A stretch of DNA of 64,000 bases from Ectocarpus siliculosus (GCA_000310025.1 FN649741.1:3719881-3783880); one strand, 5' to 3'. Numbered from the stretch's first letter, positions 36,347-49,381 are shown. Notes: generated by a model from the letters alone, not told the origin. Numbers and translations: made by a program.

Positions 36347-38592
36347 CGTGCGTGTGCCATGATGCCGCGTAGACCACCGACGACGCAGGATTGGCAAGAC
36401 GGGCGGTGCCACGCCTTGGGTGGTTGGTTTGAAAACCGATACCCACGATGTCGCTAATGGTTGTTGTGTGGTAGCGTATTGGTTTGCTTAGGCATGCAAG
36501 GAGTCTCAGGAAAAGAGCGATAAATCCGTACCACCACCACATCGGATTTTGGTAGCGCGGAGCCCTAAATGATACGGTGCATGTACATTATTGACACCCC
36601 GAAAACAACGCCGGTGCCCATCCTAAACGTTTGACACATTGCGGCGGTCGTATCCCACGCACGAACAGAAATTCGAGTCCCCGGCAGAGTGACAGAGGTT
36701 CCGAAGAGGCGGTGCACTCGGTGTCTTGTTGTTTTGGTGGTGGTGGTTGTGATGGTACTGGTGGTGTTGAGTAGTGGTGGTTGTGGTTGGTGGTGGTGTT
36801 GCTGATGTGGTCGATGCTACCGCTGCCGTCGCTTCGTCGGCCATGTGTAGCCTTTCGCTTGCATGCAGCCTCTGCAATGAGCGGTCACATTGGTCCAATG
36901 TCTGCTTCGTAGTTGTGGTCGTTTGTTGCCGATCATTTTGGACTTAGGGGGCAAGAGAACGCCACATGCATCGCCTACTCATAATTCGGTGAGATCTCCT
37001 CGGTCGTATTGTTTCTACCCCAATTGAACTACTTCGAAGTACCAAGTATAACACATTGTCAGCTGTTACAACGCGACTACGTTTCTGGAACGAGGGTGCT
37101 GCCCGTGTACGAGGTGCAGAGACCACCGAAGCTGGTGCAGTGAGCCACGAAACAGATGAAAAAAAAGTGGGATGTGCGCTCGACAAGAGCAGTGATATTT
37201 TCCCCGAAGCCAGTGCCCTCCATTCAGCCCCTACGAATATTCCTCAGCAAGCCATCCCGCCACACGTATATTCGTAATTATTTGACTAACAATATCGCGT
37301 TGGAAGCTGCACCCCAGTACGGCATACTTGAATTCGCGAAAGCCTGAGGAAAAAAACAAGAATACACGTCTCAAAGCCAGCCTTCATCTTCCTACAAAGA
37401 AAGTTACAGCAAAAAGGGTGTCATATAATACATAGGTAGACTAAAATAAGATAACTGTGTAACAGGACTCGAGATAGGAAACGAAAGAGACATCGAATAA
37501 AGGGGTGAAAACCATTGAAACCAGGAGACAAAAAAACAACCGCACATGCGGGTAGCACAAAGTTTCTAATCACCTAGTCGAAAGGGTGCCTAACCACTGC
37601 ACTGTGGAGATGTTCTACGCACCCGAAGTCTGCGAAACACTGGAATGAAAACTCTAAATGACGTCGTTAGTACGCAAGTCATGCAGGCAGGGGGCGAGAC
37701 GGGGGTAAACGCTCAACCCGAAACAGCGCACCCAGCGCCAACCCTTTCAAGCAGCATCGACGTTGAGATTGCTTGTCGCCAAACTCGGCTCGTGACCTTC
37801 GGGTTTGTGCGCGTCGTCTGTATGAACCCAGAATAAAGAAACGCCCACCAAAATAATCGCGATCGCTGCCACGTCTTACATACACTAGGGCAGCTAGCGC
37901 ACCCGTTGCGCTACAGGATTTCACTATTGCTCAACGTTTGTCCGAGTTCAACCGTTAGCAGGAGAGAGGGCGGCTTCGGAACCCGCACCTTGAAGCGGCA
38001 ACGGGTGTTGGCAACGGGTGTTCGCGAGCGACAAGAAAAATGTAACCGCCCCCTGCTACGTCGCAAGCATCGTTCTCCCTAACCCGCAATCCCCATACAA
38101 CTATATATGTAGTGACTACACACGCTTGAAGGGAAACGTTGGGGATTGGAGAGCCATCACCTAGAGCAAAAGAAAGGGACACTCTCCCGGGACCCAGCTC
38201 TGGATAAAATATTGATATGTCGGGCTCTTACACACACACACAAGAAAGCTTCCAAAAACTACTGTGCAAAGATCTTGTGGAAGCTGTCTACCGATCGCAA
38301 CACAGAGACACACCCAGAGGCTCTATTTGCTCTGTGAACATGTATCGCCATGGCCCCAACCGTTTTATGCACAGCATGTCCACGTACTACTCTACACCGG
38401 GCGGTTTCTAATTTTTTAACACGTGCCGAGACAGCCCATTGTTGGGCTCAAACGTAACACTCCTTTTTCGTCAGATGACAGCTGTATGCGTGCGGCATGC
38501 ATCACGTCTTGCGGGGGTCGTATTTTCACACGCGGCCGCTGTCTTGGAACGACAACCACCGTATCTCGGGGGTTGCGTTATGCGGCGGCACT
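36347..38592. other. Intergenic between convergent genes
   Basis: Separates the stops of ankyrin gene B (plus) and the PLC-like gene (minus). It has a GGT/GTT-rich low-complexity tract at about 36722-36805 and A-rich sequence at 37340-37560. Open frames at 37056-37277 and 37645-37836 carry no recognisable features. Confidence 0.5.
36722..36805. repeat. GGT/GTT low-complexity tract
   Basis: ggtggtggttgtgatggt-type imperfect trinucleotide sequence. It generates a His/Asn/Thr-rich spurious frame on the minus strand. Confidence 0.8.
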
Positions 38593-38840
38593 TCACTTCT
38601 TGCCGCCGCCACCTTGCTTCTTGTGACCGCCACCGCCGCCGCCGCCGCCACCGCCACCGCCACCGCCGCCCCCGCCTTGTTTGCCCCCGCCGTGCTTGCC
38701 GCCACCGCCGCCGCCATGCTTACCGCCACCGCCGCCGCCATGCTTACCGCCACCGCCGCCATGTTTACCGCCACCACCGCCGCCACCATGCTTACCGCCG
38801 CCATGCTTGCCGCCGCCGGCGTGGGCGGCCGCGTCGCCTT
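38593..38840 (-). repeat. GGGKHGGG-coding tandem repeat
   Basis: Within the last exon of the PLC-like gene the minus strand encodes repeated KHGGG(G) units followed by a run of Gly and HKKQGGGGKK before the stop. At DNA level this is a CCGCCACCGCC-type minisatellite with interspersed catgctta spacers. It reads in frame without stops. His/Gly tails of this kind can bind metal, which is inference only. Confidence 0.85.
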
Positions 38841-41800
38841 CAGCATTAGCCCTGGCCATCTTCATGAGACATGCGCCGACGCAGTTGCGAACGAGCTGCG
38901 TCTCCTCGACGAAGTCGCACGCAACAATGCTCGCCTGACGCCAAGAAACGACGGGAAAAAAAAGAAAAAGAAACGATTTCAGGCGGGAGGGACAGAGATC
39001 AGCTTGGCGAACAAGTCGACCGCCGCGGCGTCATGGTGTGCGCCGGGCGAGCTGGCTACGAGGGACACAGGCGGGGTCCCATGAAACCGCAGTACCGAGG
39101 GGAGTACGGGTGCACGCTTTATCATGTACAACTCGATGCTGTTGTGGCGTTTTTTCCCTCCTTGCAAGGGAGTCCTTGCAAGGGAGTCTTGGTGGTATAT
39201 TGGGGGTGGCCAGGCGGAAAACGTCAGGGCACGAACTGGCGTGATGCATCGCATACAACATGCACATCAACGAGAGTCTAGATCAGGGAATTGAAGGGCT
39301 CGCCCTTCGGGAGGCTTGCTGAGCCGCCACCCACCGATCACAACCCACACCATTTAGAGTCCAGAATACCATAGCCTGAACTGAACCACCGGCGGCGTAA
39401 AAGAGCACCGCGATCACCACCACTCCACGACAAACGCAGGCGCAGAAAAAGCCTCGTATGATTAGCTTCTCCCAACACCAGGTACACTACCACCACCACC
39501 ACCACCACCACCACCGTCGCCGTTGATACAGCTGAACTTCAAACGGCCAGAGCGCGAGAAACGAGACATACACCTCGACTCTTCCACCTCTCCAAAACGG
39601 CGAAACGTCTCACACCACTTCTTCGTTGTCTTCAGTATGCCAACCAATACTTCTATTTAGTCGGTCTAATGTAGCGCCCTCGTTTATGGCACGAGACACG
39701 TACAGAGGCACTCACGTGGTCTTGCCACACCCCGCCAGCAGAAAGCCAGTCGTCCAAGTGTTCTGGGATGTGGGGCACCTATTTCGAAAGCAGGCAGGGG
39801 TAGCGGAAGGGGGACAGCGTGAGAGATTGTGCATGTCGGGAGGATCTTAGGCATGTGCTCGCGCTTCTTGCGAAACGGCGGCGTCGGATGAGTTCGAAAA
39901 CCACAACAGCGAAGGGAAAGAGGAAATCGATCTCGCCTGCCCTAAACAACATGCTCGGATAGAATGCCGCGCCAGACGACAACAACAACAACAACAACAA
40001 CAAGCAGCTCAATAGCGAGGAACTCCTGCAACAAACATCTCACAACTTCCGTGAGAACCCCGACCACGACAACCGCCGCCTCAGAAAAAAAAGAAGGACG
40101 CACCGGCCGGGGCACCCCCGCCGGCAGGACCAGCGGCAGCGACCAAAGCAGCCCGTTCTTGTCGCCGAGCTCAGCCTCCGCCAAGTCGTGGAGGGACCGA
40201 ACGCTCTCCGCCCCGGTCCAGGCCTGCCTCACGCCCGGCCAGAAGTGCGGCTCCCTCGCCTGTTGTTCCATACGCACGCGACGCGTCGGGCAGCCACACG
40301 GTCGGCGGTTTTGACGGGAAGGGCGCGGTCGATACATATAGCCGTGCGTGCCGTTTGGAACGGAAGAGGGTGAAAAAAAAAAAACACAGCAGATGTTCCT
40401 TCCATAGACTCGTGTTTCTTGTAGTAGCGCCTGCGGTTGTAGCGGTTGCAATCACAATGACGGCGACTACGAAGAGGGCGGGAAGGAGGCGGGTTTCCAC
40501 GCTGCCAATCCTTGTAGGGTGGTGGCTCTTTGCCCTCACGCCTCTTGTTGCTAGTTGTACGCGTCTTCGTATCGTGAGTTAAGTAAGTCACGAAAGACAC
40601 AAAACGGCTGCAATGTCGGGGGCGGAGAATTCTTTGGCGGAAAAAACAAGGTCCTCAATAGGGAGCTTATGTGCCGTGTGTTCCGTCTTGCACCCAACGC
40701 CGGCTCAGCACGACAGACATCGGACCCTTTGGAACGAAACAGAACAGCGAAGAAGATCCACGAGTTCGGCCGACACAATCATACATTCCTTTTCTTTTCC
40801 ATCTTCGATCCTGTTCTTTCTGCCCCCGTGGCAACGAAAAAAAAAAAAGTAAAAAGTTGGCGGGTTTTCACCTGGTTAGGTCCTCTCAGTGCTCACCCCG
40901 TTTCCAGTGCTACTGCGGCGCCTCGGCGGCAGGGTTTAGGGGGGGGGCTGTTGTTACCGGTGTCACACGCTCACCTCAACGGCGTTCCACAAGATGCCAA
41001 CCCTCCCCTTCTGCTGGCTCATGATCCGCCCGAAGGGCAAGTGGCGGAACTTGGGGTGGACCATCACCGGCTCTTCCCCGCCGAGGACGCTCAGCACTAC
41101 CGCGGCCGCCTGTGCGAGAGCCAAAACACACACACCGAAAGCGACATTCGAAAAAAAAAGGAAAGTGTGCGATAAGAATAAGCAGACGTGTTGGTGCCCA
41201 CAGACAGGCAGGCAGTGCTGTGTATAATCCTGCTCCTTCTTCTTCTTCTTGTTCTTCTTCTTAGGTGTTAGAAACGGCAGACGTAGAAATAGCCGCTACT
41301 GCTGTTGGTGTGTTGCTTTCCGAAACGGCGCAGCCTGTCAGTCCGCGGTGCTGATGGTACGCAGCAACAACACCTTCGGCCTCATTTTCTGATCGCACCT
41401 TCTCGTGCGGGGCGCCGTGCCCAAGGCCCGGGAAGCGATGAAAGTCCAGGAGAACGAGTTCACTGTTGCCCCGGCGGGCATGCATGCACGAGCGGACGGA
41501 CGGACGGACGACGGGCAGAACATCACAAGCGGCACGTTCGTGAAAAAAAAAAAGTGAAATTGCGTACAACAGTAGCGGAAAGCACCAAAATGTTACGTAC
41601 GGCAGCTATGCCAGCACCGAAAGCTCGTAGGCCTGCATGACTTGAAGCATGAAGTCATGGGTTCCGTGTGGAGGGAAGGGCTACGACCGACACCGCATTG
41701 GCAATTGGGTGTTAGTGCTGCAGAACGAACTGTCTAGACTACTCTTTATTTGTCCCCAACAACGTTTGCGCGTTGCGCAAGAACGCATACGCAGCAGCAG

Positions 41801-44800
41801 GTGCACAGGTCGCGCACTTTCCATCTCAGCACACAAGTGCTGAACCGAGAACGTGGTACAATATTGCTTTGCGCGTGGGCCCGTTCTCTCCCCCCCCCCC
41901 GGCGTGATCCCTACTATATGCCCAAAGCGGCATTGGGTGCGACCGCGATTTGCATGAAGCTACCAGAAAAACCAAACAGGCCCGAAGCAGCGCTGCTTGA
42001 ACGAAGTTTTCGGGAGGGACGCAACAGGGGTAACCACAAAACCAAGAATGCAGAACGAAAACAGCTACAACACAGATTCGATAAACACGGCACACAAACA
42101 TACACACGGAGGACACGAACGAGTCGAAATTTTTCAGAAGATACGAAACAAAAAAAGACATCGCTCTCTTCACACCGAGGCAAGCTTCGATCCCTGAAAG
42201 TACCTCTGTGTGCCATACCTTTTGCATCAGCTACAACACGCGTTCAAGAACAAGCAAGTTCCCTTACCTGGGGTGCGCCTGGACGAAGCCCTTGATGCAC
42301 TCGAGCGCCTTCCGGAGGCTCAGAGAGGTCCTGTGCTTGTCGTGCACCACGGCGATGCCGTCCTGCACCCTGTCGTTCTTCTGGGCTTCTCGGCCCACGT
42401 AGCCGCACCGGAGGTCGAGGACGCGGACGCCGGCCTTGAGCTGGGCCAGAACGCCCAGGTTTTGGGTCGTGGCCCAGGGACTCACGACCGGGTTGTGCTG
42501 CATATGCGTTGTTGTGCAGGATAAGTTTTTTGGGGAAAGCAAGGTAGGCCATGGGACACAAGCAGCATGCTTAGTAGGTGCGTTGGGTTATGAAACGAAA
42601 CAACGCGTAGACCATCCAACACAAGCAGGATATGTAAGCATTAGATTATTGCGGGATAACATGCTTTATTGCAAAAATGAAAACACGTACGCCATCGGAC
42701 ACAAGACAAGACCGAGAGAATGTAGGAGCGGAGGACGGAGGCGGCCGGGGGAGAGAGGCGGGGAAGCAGGTATTGATTGCAGGCGGGGCGCTTAGCCGGC
42801 GGTGGTCCCTAACGTTACGACGCATGGTTTTGCGTCATTCAGTGAACTTAATTCTGTCAAGTTGGTCATCTTCGAAAGTGGTTGTTGGCGAGGTGACGGG
42901 TACTCGCGGCGATCTCGCTTGTTGGTGCATACAGCACGGCGAGTGCGCAGGAAGACTTTCGATGATCCATCGTCATTCAACACCAACAACACCAACCAGC
43001 AACGAGATGGCCAAGACAACAACGACGACAAAACCAACCCATCACAAACATTCTCGGAAAAAAAAAAAACGCGGCGACGACCAGAACCTCCCCATCCCAT
43101 ATTCTCTCACCATCTTAGCCGTTCCGGAGTCGTGCGTCCCCGGAAGGCTCATCTCCGAAAGCTTCAGGTTAGCCAGAGCGGAGGCGTAAGTCTTCATCCA
43201 CTCCGTCGTCCAGTCCCCCTCTCCCTTGCCGCCGGCCGGGCGAGGCGGGGCGCCGATACCGCAATCGTTGAGCAGGCCGCCCGCGCTCTCCGTGACCGCT
43301 TGGAGATGTCGACCGATCCCGCCGAAGAAGCCCCCAACACCGCCACCGCCACCGCCACCGCCGTTGCCGCGGGCGCTTGATTGGCGCTTGGGGATCAGCT
43401 GGAGCAACGAACGAACGCACGGTAACCCGGCGCGGTCAGTGTACGTGAACACGCCCACGGCACGATACGCAAGCACGGGCGTAATCCGCTCTGCCGCCTG
43501 TGCCGCCGCTGGTAGTAGGCAGGTAACGAGGGCGAATGCACGTTCCAAGTGTACCATGTCTTGTCCGCCCACGCAAGAGAAGCAGGACGAGCTACTAGCT
43601 TCCGATAAAGAAAAAAAATATGGCAGATACCGGCGGGCTCGGACACGAAAACCATCGGCGTTGATAAACCCCCCACCCCACCCACCCCCACGAACACACA
43701 GGGGACCCACTCACAGCTCCGCGGCCCTCCCTGTTGCCGTTGCCGCCAAAGGAAGCCGCGCCCCTCAGCGACGCCATCTTGACCCCCTGGAAGGTCCGAG
43801 GCGTGTGTCCGCCTCGAAGGCTCGCGTGATGTCCTCCCAGAGATCCGATCGTGAAACTGTCACATTTTCGCCACGAATTTTCCCGAGCGATTGTACGTAG
43901 AGCCTATTTAGCACTTTGGCGCAACTGCTGTCGTTGGAGCCAACGACATTTGGTGGTATCCATCTCGAAATGAGTTTTTTGCCACACGCGCTGGCTTACC
44001 CTGCCTGCAACGTCTCCAGTGCACGCCAACCTAGCGCTATCCACGGTAAACTATCGGTGACGATTTGGATTAGGAAATATGGTTTTAGGGAATAGGGCTG
44101 TAGTATGTACAAATGTACAAATCGGGATACAAATGCGTGTTGAGAAGACTGCTATGTCAACCATTTTTTACGCCAAAGTGGCAAGCACCCCTCCCAACAG
44201 AGGGGCAGGGGACGGAAGGGGCAACTCCAAAATCAAGGGGCGCAATGTTCCACATGGGCGAGTGCGCGCGGACAGACCCTCGTCGTCGGCTGGCCCTTCT
44301 GGTACTGGACCGTCTTGTGGTTGTGCCAAGAGACCGGACGAGTGACCGAGGTCATCGAACCTCATCATCCAAGGAGTACTTCTCTTCCTCCTCCTGCTGC
44401 TGCTGCTGCTGCTGCTGCGAAAAGCGCCAGCTCGATGAAAGCACAGAGAGCGATGGAAGCAAAACAAAAGGACAAGACGCCGCCTTCCTCCGGACCCATT
44501 ACAAAGCCAAGCCACACAAAAAAAGCTCTACCGCCGCACATATGTACCTGACAGCGCATCCCTTTTGCCACCCGGTGTCGGCCACCTTGTGCGGCGCCGG
44601 CGGCACGGCAAACCACCCGGGCTTCCGCATCTCCGCCGGCAGCTCCACGCTCAGGCCGTTCACGGTGGCCGAAACGGTGAACGTAGGGTTTCCGGGACCG
44701 CTCTGGCCGTCCTCGAGCTCCATCTGTATCCGGCCGGGACACCAATTGTTTTGGAGTGTACACATCGTCCAGAAACAACGCCGCGTCGAAATGTGTAATG

Positions 44801-46786
44801 TGTAAATATTAGTATCGTCCGAACAAATGGGATGGCATCACACATGTTGTTTGTGTCTATAGCGGGTGGCTGGTGGGCCGGGGGTACTCTCTGTGTTCTT
44901 GCCTCTCTTGTCTTTTGGGGCATTGGGTGATTCGATCGATCGTTGGCGATACATGTTGTTGGAGCTACATAAAAATTTACGGCACTTTTCTGGAAAATTC
45001 TCAGAGGGGGTGTATTGAATCATGCCGTTCTTTATATTTTTTCGCACAAGCTGGTGGAGCTCTCCCACCGGTGCCATCTATCTCCCCGAACCGGGGCCAT
45101 CTCCGCCTCTCACGGTAGTCCACGAACATATGTAGATGGATGGTGCATCCTGAATACTTGAAAGTATTTTTTTTTTCAGACCAATCTGTCGGCGAACAAA
45201 CCACCAAGAACTGCACCGCACGCACCCGCCCGACGAATGGAAAAGACCACGACGTGTCGAGAACACGTTGTGTATCTATTACCGTAGCATAGATAGAGAT
45301 CTTGTTTTTGGTTGTGCGAGAGAGATGGTTGATGTTTCGGGTGTTTGGCGATCTTGCCCCTGGGAGGTGGTCCTTGGGTCCTTGGGTGTGTGCATCGTAC
45401 CGCCCTTTCACGATACCCTTCCGCTCAGTGTCCCCTGTCGACAGCAGTACTAAATACTGCTGTATACCATCTGTAGCGTCTATTTTGTCGGCGCAGGCCC
45501 GGACCCTCTGTTTGATTTACAGAGAGCTCGATTTTTACATGATGCACGCGCCGCGCGCAGCCTGGGACCAAGAGCAAAAATCCGGGACTGACGGCCTTTT
45601 GCTGACCCTGGAGGCCCGAGAAAAACCAAACTTCAACTGCATGGTTTCCGGCACAGCCAGCAGCAATTTTCCGACGCTCCTCTCACAACGAGAAATTTCG
45701 AGCCGGACCAGCACACATCTTCCTCTCGCAGGGAAGGAAAGGCCGACTGACCTTCACCGCGGGACAACGGGGGCAGGGAAGACGTAGCAGGCATTCCCAG
45801 GTCAACTAACCGGGCGGCAAAATATTCTAATAAGACCGGGGAGACCGGGCTGCCCGAGGAGGGTGCAACAAGTCTCCAGATGATGATGTCACCTCCTGCT
45901 TGTGTTCTGTGTTGGGTGACCGCTTGTGTCTTGTGTCGTTTGCTTCGACAAAAATGCTCTCAAACTCCGGCCAAGTGTAAACGGTGCCAACACCGGTGCC
46001 TCCACGGCAAAGGCATTGGGCACCAGGGTGTTGAAGGAGAGAGCTTTGGCAGGGGGCCTACTGTAAGGACCCGAGAGTTGTCGCGAGGTGTCCCCGATCA
46101 TCTACCGTTATGTTTCGCGCCAAATACACATCGCCGTTTCTCTCGCGCAAAATATGTCCAGCGCGTCGCGATTGCTCTTGCCTGATAGATACTCATAGGG
46201 CGCATCGGTGTCAAAGTTATCCTAGCACAAATGTGGTTCAGGTGCCTACCGTCAAGCTTGCGCTGATACCTGGTAACTGGCTTGTCCGTGCACGTTGGTT
46301 GTTCTGGAGAAAGCAATTTCGACCTCCACGCTTTCACCAGCGTCGACCTCTTCGGGAAAAGACCAAAGCCTCATGCCTTTCGGAGTCTTCAGGCTCCTCT
46401 TCCACAAGAACGGGGTCGCGTTCGTGAGTATGAGCCGTCCGGCATCGCGATCTCCCCGGCGAGTCGCCATGTCAGCTATTCGAGTGGGGAGTCTTGCGGA
46501 GGCAAAATCAATACACACCACTCACGAATCAAGTTGAGAGACATCAGCATCAGCAATGGGATGGGGGTGACGGCGTGTCACCCGTGGACCCAGGATCACA
46601 GCGTATACGTACGTTGCGTTTGTCAGACATGAGCGTGTGGTGGCGCGGAGCCCCTAACGGCAGCGTGAGCAACGCACACAGCAGCAGCAGACAGGCAGGG
46701 CAGAGTGCTAACACAGCAGTCAGGGAGGAGTTCGCCTGGCGGAGGATGCGGGCAGCGAGCTTCGTTACATGGCCTTCTTTGCCCAC
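38593..46786 (-). CDS. Secreted/anchored PI-PLC-X-domain phosphodiesterase-like protein
   Basis: Exons in order: signal-like exon about 46640-46786 (MGKEGHVTKLAARILRQANS, then LCPACLLLLCALLTLPLG), 46270 to about 46450 (LILTNATPFLWKRSLKTPKG, LWSFPEEVDAGESVEVEIAF), about 44550-44730 (FTVSATVNGLSVELP), possibly about 43728-43845, 43111 to about 43405 (poly-Gly, then NLKLSEMSLPGTHDSGTAKM), 42268-42497 (LKAGVRVLDLRCGYVG, GIAVVHDKHR), 41399-41462 (SELVLLDFHRFPGLGHGAPH), 40975-41109 (PVMVHPKFRHLPFGRIMSQQ), 40104-40259 (PHFWPGVRQAWTGAESVRSL), possibly about 39010-39120, and about 38593-38944 (ACDFVEETQLVRNC, then a Gly/His/Lys tail). The two histidines (GTHDSGT and VVHD) and DLR match the PI-PLC X catalytic pattern. 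The N-terminal NATPFLWKR...WSFPEEVDAGES block resembles the domain preceding PLC-like barrels in fungal proteins. The enzyme probably cleaves a phosphodiester lipid outside the cell or in the secretory pathway. Phases agree at 42268/41462, 40975 and 40259. Confidence 0.85.
39480..39520. repeat. CCA microsatellite
   Basis: An accaccaccacc run in an intron of the PLC-like gene. Confidence 0.85.
39978..40004. repeat. CAA microsatellite
   Basis: A caacaacaacaac run in an intron of the PLC-like gene, just after the exon ending at 40104. Confidence 0.85.
44392..44418. repeat. CTG microsatellite
   Basis: A ctgctgctgctg run in an intron of the PLC-like gene. Confidence 0.85.
45441..45463. other. 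Hairpin with TACTGCTGT arms
   Basis: acagcagta and tactgctgt flank the loop ctaaa: nine perfect pairs. It shares its core with the palindromes at 48.99, 50.75 and 54.61 kb. It lies in an intron of the PLC-like gene. Confidence 0.7.
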
Positions 46787-47523
46787 TGCTTTTGCACGGA
46801 GCTTTAGAGGAGGAGCGCTCTCTCATCATGCTGGCGGCTTTCATATGCATCACACGCGTATGCATACCATGACCGGCCACCCCGGCCACCATCACCTTCG
46901 TTGGAGGCAGCCGCAAAGATGGTGCAACACCCGAGAGCGTCGATACGATGGTCTATGCGATCCCAACGCGGGGCCGCGGCGGTTGGTGGTGCGCTGCTTG
47001 AACCGGTGGGTGGAAACAGAAATATGCGGTCGTTGATTTTCGTGGGTTGCATACTAACGAAACAGTCTAGGTGTATGCATAGCAGTCGAGACAAACAGTC
47101 CATGACTGCCGCTGTATCATATGTAGACGACAGGATATGATGTAGCACTACGTTGTCTATTTCAAAAAGATGTTGCATGCAAGCCCAGAGCAAGGATTTC
47201 ATAGACACCCGAGCTGGAAGCAGTCAACTCTGGGGCAATGCTCTCATCCCTCTTTTTCTTGGGAACTCAACACCCTCTTGGCGCTGGCTCTATTTCTACT
47301 TAATCCGATATTCTAGATACGGCGGGGCAATGAGCCGCGGGGTAGCCGACTCAATACCTTGCAGTACAGTAGTCTATCCGCGATGCTTTTTTTCGGTGTC
47401 GAGTGCACCCGATCATTGAATTTTGAATCCGAGTCATCATCACCAACATCATAAAAAGAGGCTCTTCCTTGCAACGTACGAAGGCCGTTGGGATTCATGC
47501 GCATTCAGCAGCACCGTCCGTAG

Positions 47524-47727
47524 ATGGCACAAGATACCACACCCTGGACCAACTTCCAAAGCTCGGTTGCTCCACACCACCAAGAGTGGCGGTGCCAAAA
47601 ATGGTGGTGTGGGGAACCGTCTCGTCGACAGCTTTCCGACAACGTCTCGCTGGGTTTATGCATCCTCTACGTCGTGGAATACTCGAGCTTACAAACAGGG
47701 TGTGGGTGTGGTATCTTTTGTCACCGA
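47524..47727. mobile_element. MITE-like element, copy 2
   Basis: Same family as 21675-21907. The left part has ggcacaagataccacaccct and the right end, read inward from 47727, has ggtgacaaaagataccacac. The interiors share ttccaaagctcg, ctgctccaca/ttgctccaca and the tgccgaaaatgg/tgccaaaaatgg blocks. Non-coding. The two copies clearly differ, so they are not recent sisters. Confidence 0.75.
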
Positions 47728-48983
47728 CGGTAGACCTGTGTACCATACGTGCGTTCCATATCGATTTGGTCTTTCGGTGGCTTCTTTGCACAGAGTGTCG
47801 CAGCAGCACTTGTAAAGCTATTCCCCGCGACCTGTGTTTATGCCACGTCTTGTGTGGCGGCTGATAGAGGCCACGGGGCCATACAAGGACCCACGGAAAT
47901 TGGAGGCGGCGAGAGGCGGCACAACAGTGCATGCATGCGAGAAAAAACCTCCCGCCAAAAAAGGAGGCTCTTCTGCTCTTCTTCTTGAGCGTTTCATAGC
48001 AGAGCAGTTTGTTTCAAGGTGACCCTTCTCCCCGCACACCGAAGCAGCAGCAATAGCAAAGGTATCCGATGTGTCCATGCGCCGTCTTGTGTGGTGATTG
48101 ATACAGACCGGGAGGATATAGGACGCTCAGAATTTGCGAGCGGGAGAGTGTGGGACTGCCCGAAGAACAACCGCCGCGTCTGCTGGGATCTGTTCCTATC
48201 TTATTGCCCCAGGTTGTTGCTGATGATCCCTCTCCACACACACACCTAAGCAACAGCAATGACAATGGCATCGCCACTAGCTCTGTGTATGGCTCCCTTC
48301 CCCCGCCAGTGCTGTTTTGGCAATCCCGGCGGTGTTGCGTGTTTCGCTGAAAGTTTCTTCTATTTTCCTGGTGTGAACCAAGCAACTGCGTGTGTATGTC
48401 TGGGTGGGAGATCTGCGATGCCTTGGCTTACATTTTCTATACAACTCCGCGGGGATGGGGGTAACAATCTCCTATGGTTTTTGGGTACAAATGCCGGTGA
48501 GGCCCGGCCATCTTCTGTCGGGGCACGAGCAAACTGGTGTGGTGAAGAGCGCCCTATTTTTCTTGTTTCTCACATGCCAGCAGATCGTCTATCGGTGTTC
48601 TACAGATCTCGTGCGGGTCGAAAAGGATGGAAAACTCAGGCGGTCGTTTGAAACTTGGGCCCCTGGTAGATAGAGCCTGATTTTTCCCTCCTCGGACGGA
48701 GGGAAAAGAACGGTCACGCTTCGCGCTCCGCGGCTCATTGCAAAAAGAAAGCAATCTTCCCGCCGTTTCTAGATAACTGCACCTTAGTACTGATATCAGT
48801 AGAGGACACCATGAAGAGGCGTCGTGTGTGCTGGAACGTTCAGGTTTGCTTGTTGTGTGGTGATACCGAGGTTCGTCGTAATGGCCTATGAATATAATCT
48901 CCGCAAACCTCGGCACATTTGACCGACACCCAGTGACCCAGTGTCTTGTACTGCTTGTGCTCACCGCAACGAACCGTAAACAC

Positions 48984-49048
48984 CCTGAACGGCGGGTTGT
49001 CAGCAGTAGCTAGTGACATCAGCTACTGCTGTCAACCCGCGGTTCAGG
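48984..49048. other. Large hairpin, about 28-bp arms, 9-base loop
   Basis: Arms 48984-49011 and 49021-49048 are complementary except for about two positions; the loop is agtgacatc. The inner arm contains cagcagtagct / agctactgctg, the same core as several other palindromes in this window. It could be a microMITE, a cruciform site or a small RNA hairpin precursor; the sequence alone does not decide. Confidence 0.75.
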
Positions 49049-49381
49049 AGAATGGGGTCAGTGGCGGCGATCACGAGCAGTACAAGACATAGGGTGTCGG
49101 TTTCATGCGGAGATTTGCGGAGTTCGAAATTTAGGCCGCACTGTATTCGTGTACCTCTTTTTTTCCGTGGAGTACCCTGCCCCTTGCGATCCTCGATGTC
49201 ACCACCACAGAGGCAGATTTGAACGCACCAACACATCCTCCCCGCTGCTATAGGATGTCTTCTGGTGATATCAGTACCAAGATACAGTTAGAATGCTAAA
49301 CTAAACTAACCTTATTTGAGCGCCTGCCGTTTTGACTCTTTTGGCTCGAATTTTGGCTGGTGTGAAATTTTGCAAGGGTGT

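Larger units (their letters stand above)
46787..49381. other. Intergenic, repeat-bearing
   Basis: No gene supported. It holds the second MITE copy (47.52 kb), the 28-bp-arm hairpin (48.98 kb), and a loosely repeated motif (gtcttgtgtggcggctgata at 47.85 kb and gtcttgtgtggtgattgata at 48.09 kb) that may be remnants of another dispersed repeat. Several frames are open but look like noise. Confidence 0.5.

Noticed and set aside
38439-38849. Arg/His-rich plus-strand frames at 38.4-38.9 kb
   Set aside because: They are the reverse and shifted readings of the KHGGG-coding minisatellite in the last PLC exon.
42792-43900. Long open frames on both strands around 43 kb
   Set aside because: They are GC-rich shadows of the poly-Gly linker and X-domain exon of the PLC-like gene.
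45302-45787. Plus-strand 161-codon frame inside the PLC-like gene
   Set aside because: No splice borders, start context or family. It lies in an intron of the opposite-strand gene and is probably chance.
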